DNA from: Ruminococcaceae bacterium UBA5413
GTDB taxonomy: Bacteria > Bacillota > Clostridia > Oscillospirales > Acutalibacteraceae
NCBI GenBank assembly: GCA_002409585.1
Contig: DHNP01000029.1
Location: forward strand, 4,542 to 68,541
DNA: 64,000 nt
Direction: 5' to 3'
In this document: positions 15,900 through 23,867 of the stretch, piece by piece
Layout of the letters: each line of letters begins with the position of its first letter
Position numbering within the stretch: position 1 is the stretch's first letter
The notes under the pieces: generated by a model
The model's input: the letters and a program-made list of their open reading frames with translations, nothing else
Database searches by the model: none
Told to the model about the DNA's origin: nothing
Made by a program: the position numbers and the translations under genes

Positions 15900-17354
15900 T
15901 TGTCGTTTGTATCGTTCCAGTTCCTTCTTTTTTTCCTTATTGTAACGCTTGTGTATTTTTTATTGCCCAACAAGTACAGGTGGCTTTGGCTTTTAGCTGT
16001 GAGCTATTTCTTTTATATGTGTTTCAGCCCCCAGTACGCCGTACTTTTGGCAGCCTCCACTTTGGTAACGTACCTCAGCGGGATTTTAATAGGAAAAGAA
16101 AATAAGAGTACCGAACCCGTCAAGGCAAAAAAAAATAAAAAATTGATTATTGCGCTGAGTTTTATAATAAACTTGGGCATTTTAGCCGTTTTTAAGTACC
16201 TTAACTTCTTTGCGGAAATATTCGCCGGCATAGCCTCCGCCTTGGGCGCACAGGCAGCGCCTGTGAAATTTGATATTATCCTGCCAGCCGGCATATCGTT
16301 CTACACTTTCCAGGCGCTCAGCTATACCGTAGACGTCTACAGGGGCGACATCGAACCTGAAAAGCATTTTGGCAAGTATGCGCTTTTTGTTTCGTTTTTT
16401 CCGCAGCTTGTCGCGGGGCCTATACAAAAATCGAAAAATCTGCTGCCGCAGTTCAGCGAGGAGCACCATTTCGATTATGATAACGCAAGGGGCGGCCTGC
16501 TGCTTATGCTGTGGGGGTATTTTCAAAAGATGGTCGTCGCCGACAGGCTTGCCGTGTTTGTCAACAGCGTTTATAACGCACCGGCTAAGCACTTTGGCTT
16601 TGAGGTGATGATTGCCAATATATTTTTTGCTTTTCAGATATACTGCGACTTTGCGGGTTACTCCAATATAGCCATAGGCGCGGCGCAGGTAATGGGCTTT
16701 AAGCTTTCAAAAAACTTTGACAAGCCTTACATGTCGAAGTCTGTTAAGGAGTTTTGGCGCAGGTGGCACATAACGCTCGGCGCGTGGTTTAGGGACTACC
16801 TTTATATACCGCTTGGAGGGAACCGCTGCTCGCAGTTCAGGCACTGTCTCAACATTGTCATAGTCTTTGCCGTATGCGGCCTTTGGCACGGCGCGTCAAT
16901 GACTTTCGTAGTATGGGGGGCACTGCACGGCCTGTACCAGGTGATAGGCATTTTGACGAAGCCTGCAAAGGAACGCGCGGAAAAGTCGCTTAAAATAAAT
17001 ATGGGGTCCAAGGCGGTTGGGCTGTACCAGACCGCCGCTACATTTATTTTGGTAGATTTCGCGTGGATCTTTTTTAGGGCGGATACGTTTGAGGATGCGT
17101 TTACCGTGATAGGCAACATGTTTATTTTTGGCAAGAGCGTTTTCCCCGTCGATTATATTTTTGAAATGTGCCTTATAGTTTTTGTTGTTTTAATAGACGC
17201 ACTGCGGAAAAAACATGATTTCCGCGGCAGCCTGCTCAAAAAAAACCTTTTATGCCGCTGGGCGGTGTACGTTACGTCCGTGCTTGTCATACTTATCATA
17301 GGCGTGTACGGCTCGCAGGCAGGCGCGCAGCAATTCATTTATTTCCAGTTCTAA
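15900..17354 (+). CDS. MBOAT-family O-acyltransferase (AlgI/DltB/PatA-like)
   Basis: 484 residues from TTG 15900, chosen because AGGGGG ends nine bases upstream and the protein then opens MSFVSFQFLLFF, as AlgI-like relatives do. An ATG at 15846 would add 18 unmatched residues and has no ribosome site. About ten membrane segments. The family hallmarks WRRWHITLGAWFRDYLYIPLGG and the catalytic histidine in VCGLWHGASMTFVVWG are present. Members move acetyl groups from cytoplasmic donors across the membrane to polysaccharide, teichoic acid or peptidoglycan. The SGNH protein that follows is the usual partner. The acceptor polymer is not determined by sequence. Confidence 0.93.
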   Translation: MSFVSFQFLLFFLIVTLVYFLLPNKYRWLWLLAVSYFFYMCFSPQYAVLLAASTLVTYLSGILIGKENKSTEPVKAKKNKKLIIALSFIINLGILAVFKYLNFFAEIFAGIASALGAQAAPVKFDIILPAGISFYTFQALSYTVDVYRGDIEPEKHFGKYALFVSFFPQLVAGPIQKSKNLLPQFSEEHHFDYDNARGGLLLMLWGYFQKMVVADRLAVFVNSVYNAPAKHFGFEVMIANIFFAFQIYCDFAGYSNIAIGAAQVMGFKLSKNFDKPYMSKSVKEFWRRWHITLGAWFRDYLYIPLGGNRCSQFRHCLNIVIVFAVCGLWHGASMTFVVWGALHGLYQVIGILTKPAKERAEKSLKINMGSKAVGLYQTAATFILVDFAWIFFRADTFEDAFTVIGNMFIFGKSVFPVDYIFEMCLIVFVVLIDALRKKHDFRGSLLKKNLLCRWAVYVTSVLVILIIGVYGSQAGAQQFIYFQF

Positions 17355-17447
17355 ATTCGTGGTGCGGGCGCTTTACGGCAGTTTGCCTGCCGTGTGCGAA
17401 CGCATGATTTTAAGTTAAAGGACGGAGACTGCCGTACGAAAGGGAAA

Positions 17448-18476
17448 ATGCTAAAAAAAGTCTTGCTGAAAGGGCTTATATTCCTTTTGATAATAGGAGC
17501 CGCTTTGGCGGCGCTTTCACCGGTTTTTATTTATAAAACTGAACACAGGGGCAAGCTTATAGAGGGGCTTTATGAGTCGGACGATACTTACGACGTCGTT
17601 TTCATGGGTTCAAGCCATATGAACGGGGGAATGGACCCTAACGTTTTATGGAAACAGCACGGCATAACGAGCTTTAACTATGCTACCGGGGGCCAGCCTA
17701 CGGCAGTCTCATATTACCTGCTTAAAGATGTCCTTAAAAAGCACAAAAACCCAATAGTCGTTTTGGACGTTTACTACGCCGGAATGACATCAAAATACGG
17801 TTCTACCGGCTTTATAAGCAATGCGGTAGATAATATGCGCTTTTCTAAGAACAAAGCGGATGCAATACTTAGCTGTACGCCTCCTGAGGAGTGGATAAAT
17901 TATTTTTTCCCTGTTTTAAAGTACCACTTCAGATGGCAGGTTATTGAGAAAAAGGATTTTACGTTCAACCCGGCATCGGTTTACTATACCAAGGGCTTTT
18001 CAGCGGGAACAGAAAAGTACGGTAAAAGCGACAAAAGCGCTTCGAGTACGTCCGACCGCATTGACATACCATCAGAGTCGCTACAGTACTTGAAAAAGTT
18101 TGTTGAGCTTTCTAAAAAAGAAGGCTTTAAGCTTGTCTTTGTCAATATGCCGTGCGATTACACTGAGTCAAACAAAGAGGACGGCTGGGTAAACGACTGT
18201 GCGGCAATGATGAATTCCATAGCTGACTTTGCAGATGAAAACGGCGTCCCGTTTGTTGATATGTGCAGTAAAATGGATGAAATAGGCATTAACTTTGCAG
18301 ATGATATGAACAACTCCGGACATCTGAACATCTGGGGAGCATACAAGACAAGCACGTATTTCGGAAATTACCTTAAGAAAAATTACACGCTTAAGGACAG
18401 GCGTTCCGACAGCGCATACTCGGGCTGGGACGACGACTATAAATTGTCACAGGTAGCTAATATAATAAATCCGTAA
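17448..18476 (+). CDS. membrane-anchored SGNH/GDSL-like protein, MBOAT partner
   Basis: 342 residues from ATG 17448, preceded by GAAAGGG at short spacing; an in-frame GTG at 17394 has no ribosome site. One N-terminal membrane helix (6-27) places the rest outside. The SGNH block I motif is VVFMGSSHMNGG (Ser55/Ser56), a Gly block is at NYATGGQP, and the D-x-x-H region is around NNSGHLNIWGAY. This is the DltD/AlgX-like arrangement in which the MBOAT protein delivers acetyl and the SGNH domain transfers it to an extracellular polymer. Operon with the MBOAT gene (about 90 bases apart). Confidence 0.82.
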   Translation: MLKKVLLKGLIFLLIIGAALAALSPVFIYKTEHRGKLIEGLYESDDTYDVVFMGSSHMNGGMDPNVLWKQHGITSFNYATGGQPTAVSYYLLKDVLKKHKNPIVVLDVYYAGMTSKYGSTGFISNAVDNMRFSKNKADAILSCTPPEEWINYFFPVLKYHFRWQVIEKKDFTFNPASVYYTKGFSAGTEKYGKSDKSASSTSDRIDIPSESLQYLKKFVELSKKEGFKLVFVNMPCDYTESNKEDGWVNDCAAMMNSIADFADENGVPFVDMCSKMDEIGINFADDMNNSGHLNIWGAYKTSTYFGNYLKKNYTLKDRRSDSAYSGWDDDYKLSQVANIINP

Positions 18477-18505
18477 CTTAAAAAAATATAAGCGCGATTA
18501 AAAAA

Positions 18506-18548
18506 CCTCCGTAATGGGCGCACATAGACGCATTACGGGGGCTTTTAT
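18506..18548 (+). terminator. intrinsic terminator after the acyltransferase pair
   Basis: CCTCCGTAATG (18506-18516) pairs with CATTACGGGGG (18531-18541), with one G-U pair, followed by CTTTTAT. The T run is short. Confidence 0.65.
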
Positions 18549-18581
18549 ATCTCTAACATTAATAAGCGCTTAGCAAGCACT

Positions 18582-18758
18582 TTATTTTCCACTTTTTTTC
18601 ATTTTAATGCCGTAGGCACCTTGAAATATAATAGCGAAAACCAAAGAAATTGCGCAGGGCGTAATCCCAACTTTGATATAAGGTGAAATTATAATAAGCA
18701 TTAATGCGGCAGCAGAGAATAACCATGCTAAAATCTTTAATGAATTTTCTTTTGTCAT
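18582..18758 (-). CDS. 58-residue membrane protein, translationally coupled to lysA
   Basis: A small open frame starting MTKENSLKILAWLF and ending KMKKSGK. Its ATG (18758-18756) overlaps the lysA stop (18757-18755) as ATGA, the classic coupling arrangement. Two hydrophobic segments (about residues 8-26 and 30-47) are split by a Pro-Tyr-Ile-Lys turn, with charged ends. That gives a two-helix hairpin with both ends probably inside. I do not recognise the family. The link to lysine or peptidoglycan precursor supply is by position only. Confidence 0.7.
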   Translation of the reverse strand: MTKENSLKILAWLFSAAALMLIIISPYIKVGITPCAISLVFAIIFQGAYGIKMKKSGK

Positions 18759-20029
18759 TTTTTTTCGTTTTTCAAGTCATCGAAAAGGCCGGTGAAATCG
18801 AGTGTGGCAAAATAATCCGCCGGAGTCTCGGCACGCCGTATGAGCTGGAAAGAACCGTCACCTTTAAGCAGTATCTCAGCGGAACGGAGCTTACCGTTGT
18901 AATTGTGCCCCATTGAGTGCCCGTGGGCGCCGGTGTCGTGTATGACTATAGTGTCGCCCATATCTATTTTTGGGAGCATGCGGTCAACGGCGAACTTATC
19001 ATTGTTTTCACAAAGCCCGCCCGTAACGTCGTACTTGTGGTCGCACGGGAGGTTTTCCTTGCCCATCACGGTTATATGGTGGTAGGCGCCGTACATAGCC
19101 GGACGCATCAGGTTTGCTGAGCATGCGTCAAGGCCTATGTATTCTTTGTAAATATGTTTTTCACGTATGGCCGTCGCCACAAGGCAGCCGTAAGGCGCGA
19201 GCATGAAGCGCCCCATTTCGGTGAAAATGGCTACCTCGCCCATACCCTCCGGCACTAAAATTTCATTGTATGCCTTTTCGACTTCGCTTCCGACTTTAAG
19301 TATGTCTGTTTTGTGCTGCTCAGGCTTATATGGGACTCCGACTCCTCCGGAAAGGTTTATAAAGGAAATGTGGACGCCGGTTTCGTGCTTTAGCTTTACG
19401 GCTGTTTTAAAGAGTACTCTGGCAAGCGCCGGGTAGTAGCTGTCACCCTCGGTGTTGCTTGCAAGGAAAGCATGCATGCCGAAGTTTTCGGCGCCAAGCT
19501 TTTTAAGCTTTTTGAATCCCTCGGCAAGCTGCGGGTAAGTAAAGCCATACTTCGCATCGCCGGGGTTGTCCATAATGCCGTTGCTTGCGGTGAAAATACC
19601 GCCCGGATTGTAACGGCAGCATATGGTCTTTGGTATGCCGGCAAGTCTGTTGAGTATGTCTATATGGGTAAAGTCGTCGAGGTTTATTATGACGCCTAAC
19701 TTAGCGGCCAGCCTGAAGTCGGCGTCCGGAGTATCGTTAGAGGAAAACATTATATCGCTTCCGCGGAAACCCACCCTGTCGGAAAGCATAAGCTCAGTTA
19801 ACGATGAGCAGTCGACCCCGCAGCCTTCTTCCTTTAATATCTTCATTATGAAAGGGTTAGGCGTAGCCTTGACGGCAAAATATTCCTTGTAGCCTTTATT
19901 CCATGAAAAAGCCTGCTTTACACGGTGCGCGTTTTCTCGTATTCCCTTTTCGTCGTATAAATAAAAAGGCGTGGGATATTTTTCTTTTATTTCTTTAAGT
20001 TTTTTAAGTGTTACAAAAGTTTTTTTCAT
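18755..20029 (-). CDS. lysA: diaminopimelate decarboxylase
   Basis: 424 residues of the fold III PLP decarboxylase family. The PLP lysine is in YFAVKATPNP, and GCGVDCSSLTEL, NLSGGVGVPY and EMGRFMLAPYG follow the LysA/Orn-Arg decarboxylase pattern. The C-terminal active-site Cys-Glu motif is GGLCENNDKFA. It makes lysine from meso-diaminopimelate. ATG start with AGGAG about nine bases upstream on the minus strand. A 58-residue membrane protein overlaps its end by four bases. No lysine riboswitch is visible upstream. The Cys-Glu motif supports decarboxylation of diaminopimelate, but carboxynorspermidine decarboxylase-like relatives cannot be fully excluded. Confidence 0.88.
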   Translation of the reverse strand: MKKTFVTLKKLKEIKEKYPTPFYLYDEKGIRENAHRVKQAFSWNKGYKEYFAVKATPNPFIMKILKEEGCGVDCSSLTELMLSDRVGFRGSDIMFSSNDTPDADFRLAAKLGVIINLDDFTHIDILNRLAGIPKTICCRYNPGGIFTASNGIMDNPGDAKYGFTYPQLAEGFKKLKKLGAENFGMHAFLASNTEGDSYYPALARVLFKTAVKLKHETGVHISFINLSGGVGVPYKPEQHKTDILKVGSEVEKAYNEILVPEGMGEVAIFTEMGRFMLAPYGCLVATAIREKHIYKEYIGLDACSANLMRPAMYGAYHHITVMGKENLPCDHKYDVTGGLCENNDKFAVDRMLPKIDMGDTIVIHDTGAHGHSMGHNYNGKLRSAEILLKGDGSFQLIRRAETPADYFATLDFTGLFDDLKNEKK

Positions 20030-20132
20030 TATCCTTACTCCTGATATGTGTATTGTACTGCATGTGAGGTATAAAATTTTTAATATGTAAAAACTGTACC
20101 ACTAAGCATTTTATTTGTCAATGTTAATCGCC

Positions 20133-20163
20133 TGCCGCCGGGTTTTGCCGATTAGCGGCGGCA
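20133..20163. repeat. GC-rich inverted repeat between lysA and feoA
   Basis: TGCCGCCG (20133-20140) pairs with CGGCGGCA (20156-20163), and the flanking GCC and GGC can extend the stem past a small bulge. No T run follows on either strand, so it is not a clear terminator. Purpose unknown. Confidence 0.45.
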
Positions 20164-20238
20164 TAGGCATTGTGTGAAGCGCGGAGTTCCTGCGGCCGGC
20201 GGAGGTTTGTGTAACGGTTTCGCCATAGGAAACATATA

Positions 20239-20247
20239 TTAGTCTAA
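20239..20247. promoter_or_regulatory. candidate DtxR/IdeR-type metal-regulator site before feoA
   Basis: TTAGTCTAA is a nine-base palindrome with the TTAG/CTAA half-sites of DtxR-family operators. It lies 47 bases before the feoA start, where iron-dependent repression would be expected. Short, hence tentative. Confidence 0.35.
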
Positions 20248-20293
20248 TGAAACAATTTGGCAGTTGGCTTTACTTTATAGAGGAGAGCAAGTT

Positions 20294-20530
20294 ATGTGTG
20301 ACAAGGAAATTACTCTTGACAAACTGCCGCTCGGTGAGGCGGCCCGCGTTAAGTCGCTTATGTCGCGGGGGCAGGAGAGGCGAAGGATGCTTGACCTTGG
20401 CATAGTAGGCGGCACGAAAATAAAACCGCTTTATAAAAGCCCGTCCGGGAACCCTGTCGCCTACCTTATACGCGGCGCGGTCATAGCGCTGAGGAGCGAC
20501 GTTTCGGATAAAATTTTGGTTTCAGTATGA
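20294..20530 (+). CDS. feoA: FeoA ferrous iron transport accessory protein
   Basis: 78 residues with the SH3-like FeoA fold: LPLGEAARVKSL, RRRMLDLGIVGGTKIKPL and the closing AVIALRSDVSDKILV. ATG 20294 is supported by AGAGGAGAG at 20279-20287; an earlier in-frame TTG at 20264 is not. FeoA is a small cytoplasmic protein that binds FeoB and supports Fe(II) uptake. feoB starts 67 bases downstream in the same unit. A DtxR-like palindrome lies upstream. Confidence 0.93.
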   Translation: MCDKEITLDKLPLGEAARVKSLMSRGQERRRMLDLGIVGGTKIKPLYKSPSGNPVAYLIRGAVIALRSDVSDKILVSV

Positions 20531-20597
20531 AAAGCGTATTTACACGGCGGCCGAAAGTGCCGGCGGTCTATTAAGATATTTAATGGAGGTAGTTCCG

Positions 20598-22757
20598 ATG
20601 GGACTTTCAAGCGAAAGCACCGGCACCGGCGTACTTAAGTCATGCAAGGGTACGTTCAGGGTAGTAAAAGAGTTTCCGGACGATAAAGTCATAGCGTTGG
20701 CGGGTAACCCAAACGTGGGGAAAAGCACTGTTTTTAACAGCCTTACCGGCATGAAACAGCACACTGGAAACTGGCCCGGCAAGACGGTGTCCAATGCTCT
20801 CGGAAGGTACGGTTATAAAGGCACCGGCTATATTTTAGTAGACATTCCGGGAACCTATTCGCTTATGGCAAACTCGGAAGAGGAAGAAATAGCGAGGGAC
20901 TTTATCTGCTTCGGCGAACCGGACGCAACGGTAGTTGTGGCGGATGCCACATGCCTTGAGCGCAACCTTAACCTTGTCATTCAGGCGATGGAAGTTTCGG
21001 ATAACGTAGTTTTGTGCGTAAACCTTCTCGATGAGGCAAAAAAAAAGAAAATAAAGATAAATCTCGGTCTGCTTTCAGAAAAACTCGGCATTCCGGTGGC
21101 GGGCACAAGCGCGCGCAGCGGCAAAGGGCTTGACGGCCTGATGCAGGCAGTAAGCAAAACCGTACTGAAAAAGGGGAACTCAAAGCGCCTGAGGGTAACA
21201 TACGATGAAAAAACGGAGGCCGCCGTAGGTATGGTGGAACCGGCGGTCTCAAAAAAACTTTGCGGCAGGCTTAACAGCAGGTGGGTGGCTTTAAAACTGC
21301 TTGAAGGCGACGAAAGCCTGCTTTTGTCACTCGGAAATTATCTCGGGTATGATATATCTCAGGACAGCGGTACGGCGGCCGCCATGTCAAATGCGGAAAA
21401 ATATCTTGAGCGGAACGGTATAAGCAGAGAGGAGCTGCGTGACAAAGCTGTTACAGCAATAGTTGACACGTGCGAAAGCATAAGCCGTGAGACCGTGTCG
21501 TACCCGAAAAAAGACTATACGGAGCGAGACAGAAAAATAGACAGGGTACTTACGTCTAAAATAACAGGCATACCGATTATGATACTGCTGCTCTGCGCGA
21601 TATTCTGGATAACTATAACAGGCGCAAATTACCCCTCTGAACTTATAGCAAGGGGACTATTCTGGCTTGGGGAGCGCCTTTCAGAGCTTTTCAGAAATAT
21701 CTCGGCGCCTGAGTGGTTTTCCGGAATACTTGTAAACGGCGTTTACCGGACGCTCGCGTGGGTAGTTTCTGTAATGCTTCCGCCTATGGCTATCTTTTTC
21801 CCGCTTTTTACGATACTTGAGGACTTAGGCTACCTTCCGCGCGTCGCGTTCAATATGGATAACTTTTTCAGAAAAGCCTGCGCACACGGCAAGCAGGCGC
21901 TCACCATGTGCATGGGGTTTGGCTGCAACGCCTGCGGGGTTATAGGCTGCCGCATAATAGATTCACCGCGCGAAAGGCTTATAGCCATACTTACAAACAA
22001 CTTTGTGCCGTGCAACGGCAGGTTCCCAACCCTTATAGCTATAATAACCATGTTCTTTGCCGGTACGGCGGCAGGGGCGTCACAGTCGGTCATCTCGACG
22101 CTTGTCCTTACAGGAGTCATAGTTTTAGGGGTTGCGGTAACGCTGCTCGTTTCACGCATACTTTCAAAGACACTTCTCAAAGGGATGCCGTCGTCGTTTA
22201 ACCTTGAACTGCCACCTTACCGCAGGCCGCAGATAGGCAGGATAATCGTACGCTCTATTTTCGACAGGACGCTTTTCGTGCTGCGCCGCGCGGTTATAGT
22301 TGCGGCTCCCGCGGGGCTTATAATATGGCTGCTTGCAAACACCTATGCCGGCGGCTCAAGCCTGCTCTCTTTATGCGCCGGGTTCCTTGACCCGTTCGCG
22401 AAGCTTATAGGCATGGACGGCTATATACTTATGGCGTTCATCCTTGGATTCCCCGCAAACGAGATAGTGATACCTATAATCATAATGAGCTATTCGTCTT
22501 CGGGGATGCTTACTGATTACGGCAGCCTGACCGCTCTCCGCTCCCTTTTTATTTCACACGGGTGGACCTGGGTGACGGCTGTCTGCGTAATGCTCTTTTC
22601 ACTAATGCACTGGCCGTGCGGCACTACGTGCATGACGATAAGACGCGAAACGCAGAGCGCTAAGTGGACGCTGCTTGCCGCGGCTATACCGACTGCCGCC
22701 GGATTTATAGCCTGTTTTACAGTTGCCGGAGCGGCGAAATTCCTGCGCCTTGTATAA
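20598..22757 (+). CDS. feoB: FeoB ferrous iron transporter
   Basis: 719 residues from ATG 20598, with GGAGGT at 20585-20590. The N-terminal GTPase domain has G1 GNPNVGKST (36-44), G3 DIPGTYSL and G4 NLLDEA. A helical insertion follows, then a membrane domain with the two inverted Gate motifs (GCNACGVIGCRII and the later half) and the ending MHWPCGTTCMTI with its conserved cysteine. It imports Fe(II) across the cytoplasmic membrane. No separate FeoC gene follows; the unit ends here. Confidence 0.96.
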   Translation: MGLSSESTGTGVLKSCKGTFRVVKEFPDDKVIALAGNPNVGKSTVFNSLTGMKQHTGNWPGKTVSNALGRYGYKGTGYILVDIPGTYSLMANSEEEEIARDFICFGEPDATVVVADATCLERNLNLVIQAMEVSDNVVLCVNLLDEAKKKKIKINLGLLSEKLGIPVAGTSARSGKGLDGLMQAVSKTVLKKGNSKRLRVTYDEKTEAAVGMVEPAVSKKLCGRLNSRWVALKLLEGDESLLLSLGNYLGYDISQDSGTAAAMSNAEKYLERNGISREELRDKAVTAIVDTCESISRETVSYPKKDYTERDRKIDRVLTSKITGIPIMILLLCAIFWITITGANYPSELIARGLFWLGERLSELFRNISAPEWFSGILVNGVYRTLAWVVSVMLPPMAIFFPLFTILEDLGYLPRVAFNMDNFFRKACAHGKQALTMCMGFGCNACGVIGCRIIDSPRERLIAILTNNFVPCNGRFPTLIAIITMFFAGTAAGASQSVISTLVLTGVIVLGVAVTLLVSRILSKTLLKGMPSSFNLELPPYRRPQIGRIIVRSIFDRTLFVLRRAVIVAAPAGLIIWLLANTYAGGSSLLSLCAGFLDPFAKLIGMDGYILMAFILGFPANEIVIPIIIMSYSSSGMLTDYGSLTALRSLFISHGWTWVTAVCVMLFSLMHWPCGTTCMTIRRETQSAKWTLLAAAIPTAAGFIACFTVAGAAKFLRLV

Positions 22758-22770
22758 CCATCTTATTAAC

Positions 22771-22839
22771 AAATACAAAAACAGTATGCCGGCCATCCTC
22801 GAAACGGGCGTGTACCGCTTTAAGTTGCGGCCGGCATAC
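22771..22839 (-). terminator. terminator after the FadR-type regulator gene (minus strand)
   Basis: GTATGCCGGCC (22784-22794) pairs perfectly with 22829-22839. Read on the minus strand the hairpin is followed by GTTTTTGTATTT. The loop is 34 bases with some inner pairing. It lies between convergent feoB and the regulator gene. Confidence 0.6.
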
Positions 22840-22853
22840 CGATGTATATATGG

Positions 22854-23597
22854 TTAAGCCTTCTTTTTGCCTGTTCCTGCGCCGCCGCCATGTGCACAAA
22901 CAGGCCGTACGTATGTTTCAGGATACATATTGTCATTTATAATATTAAAATGATGCATGACCGCTAAAACAAGCTGTATCTTGTCACGGCGGCTAAGGGC
23001 GTTGACAATTTGCTCATGTGCATAGTGGAGCTGCCTGGCTGTTTTTGGGTCGAGAAAGATATGCCTGCGCATATCGTGGATAAATCTGTCTATGGTGCCT
23101 GACAGGGCCTGTAAGATTTGTATAATCAGCGCGTTGCCTGAAGCTTCAGCGATTATCTCATGCAGATGTTTGTCGAGCACATCCCCTCTTGAAGGGGAGC
23201 AATCCCGCATCTCCGTAATTATTTTCTCTAAATCGCCGATTTGCTTGTCCGTTATGCGGTCGGCGGCGAGAACAGCGGCTTCAAGCTCTAAACCAGTACG
23301 CAGTTCGGCAAGCTGCTTATAATCGATTTTTTGTAAAAGTATAAGCAGGTTGAACGAGTCTTGCAGGTTTTGCTGTATATTGCAGGATATAAAATTGCCT
23401 GAACCCTGGTTACTTATGAGGAACCCCATATGCTCCAGCTGCCTTATGGCCTCCCGCACGGAGTTGCGGCTGATGCCGAGGCGTTCGGCAAGCTCCCTTT
23501 CAGGCGGGAGCTGTTCCCCGAAGGAAAGGCTGCCGTTTTCAATTTCCTGCTCTAAATAAGCCATAACTTTTTTATACGATTTTTGCTGCTCAGCCAT
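22854..23597 (-). CDS. FadR/LldR-subfamily GntR regulator of the lactate operon
   Basis: 247 residues from the ATG at 23597 (MAEQQKSYKK), with AAAGGG upstream. An in-frame start 22 codons earlier would add a hydrophobic stretch that does not belong. The GntR winged helix reads LPPERELAERLGISRNSVREAIRQLEHMG. The all-helical FCD domain keeps the acidic/histidine metal-site residues (DVLDKHLHEII, HYAHEQIVNAL, MHHF). It is divergent from the lactate oxidase operon. Two sites of the TGGT-NNN-ACCA type recognised by FadR/LldR proteins lie in the shared spacer. It probably answers lactate or another 2-hydroxy acid. Confidence 0.9.
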   Translation of the reverse strand: MAEQQKSYKKVMAYLEQEIENGSLSFGEQLPPERELAERLGISRNSVREAIRQLEHMGFLISNQGSGNFISCNIQQNLQDSFNLLILLQKIDYKQLAELRTGLELEAAVLAADRITDKQIGDLEKIITEMRDCSPSRGDVLDKHLHEIIAEASGNALIIQILQALSGTIDRFIHDMRRHIFLDPKTARQLHYAHEQIVNALSRRDKIQLVLAVMHHFNIINDNMYPETYVRPVCAHGGGAGTGKKKA

Positions 23598-23673
23598 TTC
23601 TGCCCATCCCTTTACGTATTTTAACCGTATTATATCACAAAGGAACACAAAAAGTATATACAATCAACCATAA

Positions 23674-23684
23674 TGGTAGAACCA
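23674..23684. promoter_or_regulatory. FadR/LldR-type operator O1
   Basis: TGGTAGAACCA is a perfect TGGT-NNN-ACCA inverted repeat, the consensus of FadR/LldR regulators. It lies 77 bases from the regulator start and upstream of the lactate operon promoter. A second palindrome, ACCATAATGGT (23667-23677), overlaps it. Confidence 0.72.
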
Positions 23685-23741
23685 ATAGCTGATTCTTGTA
23701 TTTGCTCCTATTAAATTATACTAAAATATTACGATGTATAC

Positions 23742-23770
23742 TTGACTTTTTAAGAATTAACTACTATTAT
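23742..23770 (+). promoter_or_regulatory. sigma-A promoter of the lactate/acyl-CoA operon
   Basis: TTGACT (23742-23747), 17 bases, TATTAT (23765-23770). The -10 overlaps an inverted repeat, ACTATTAT (23763-23770) with ATAATAGT (23777-23784), that covers the predicted start site. Confidence 0.8.
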
Positions 23771-23821
23771 TATACCATAATAGTTTAATTATTAGGCAAG
23801 AAAAAAATTTAGTGTTTATAT

Positions 23822-23832
23822 GGGTAGTACCA
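23822..23832. promoter_or_regulatory. FadR/LldR-type operator O2 in the 5' leader
   Basis: GGGTAGTACCA matches TGGT-NNN-ACCA with one change and, like O1, is followed by AAT. It lies about 45 bases after the predicted start site and 148 bases (centre to centre) from O1, close to 14 helical turns. Confidence 0.65.
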
Positions 23833-23867
23833 ATTTTAATGTGATTTTCCAAAGGAGATTAATTACT

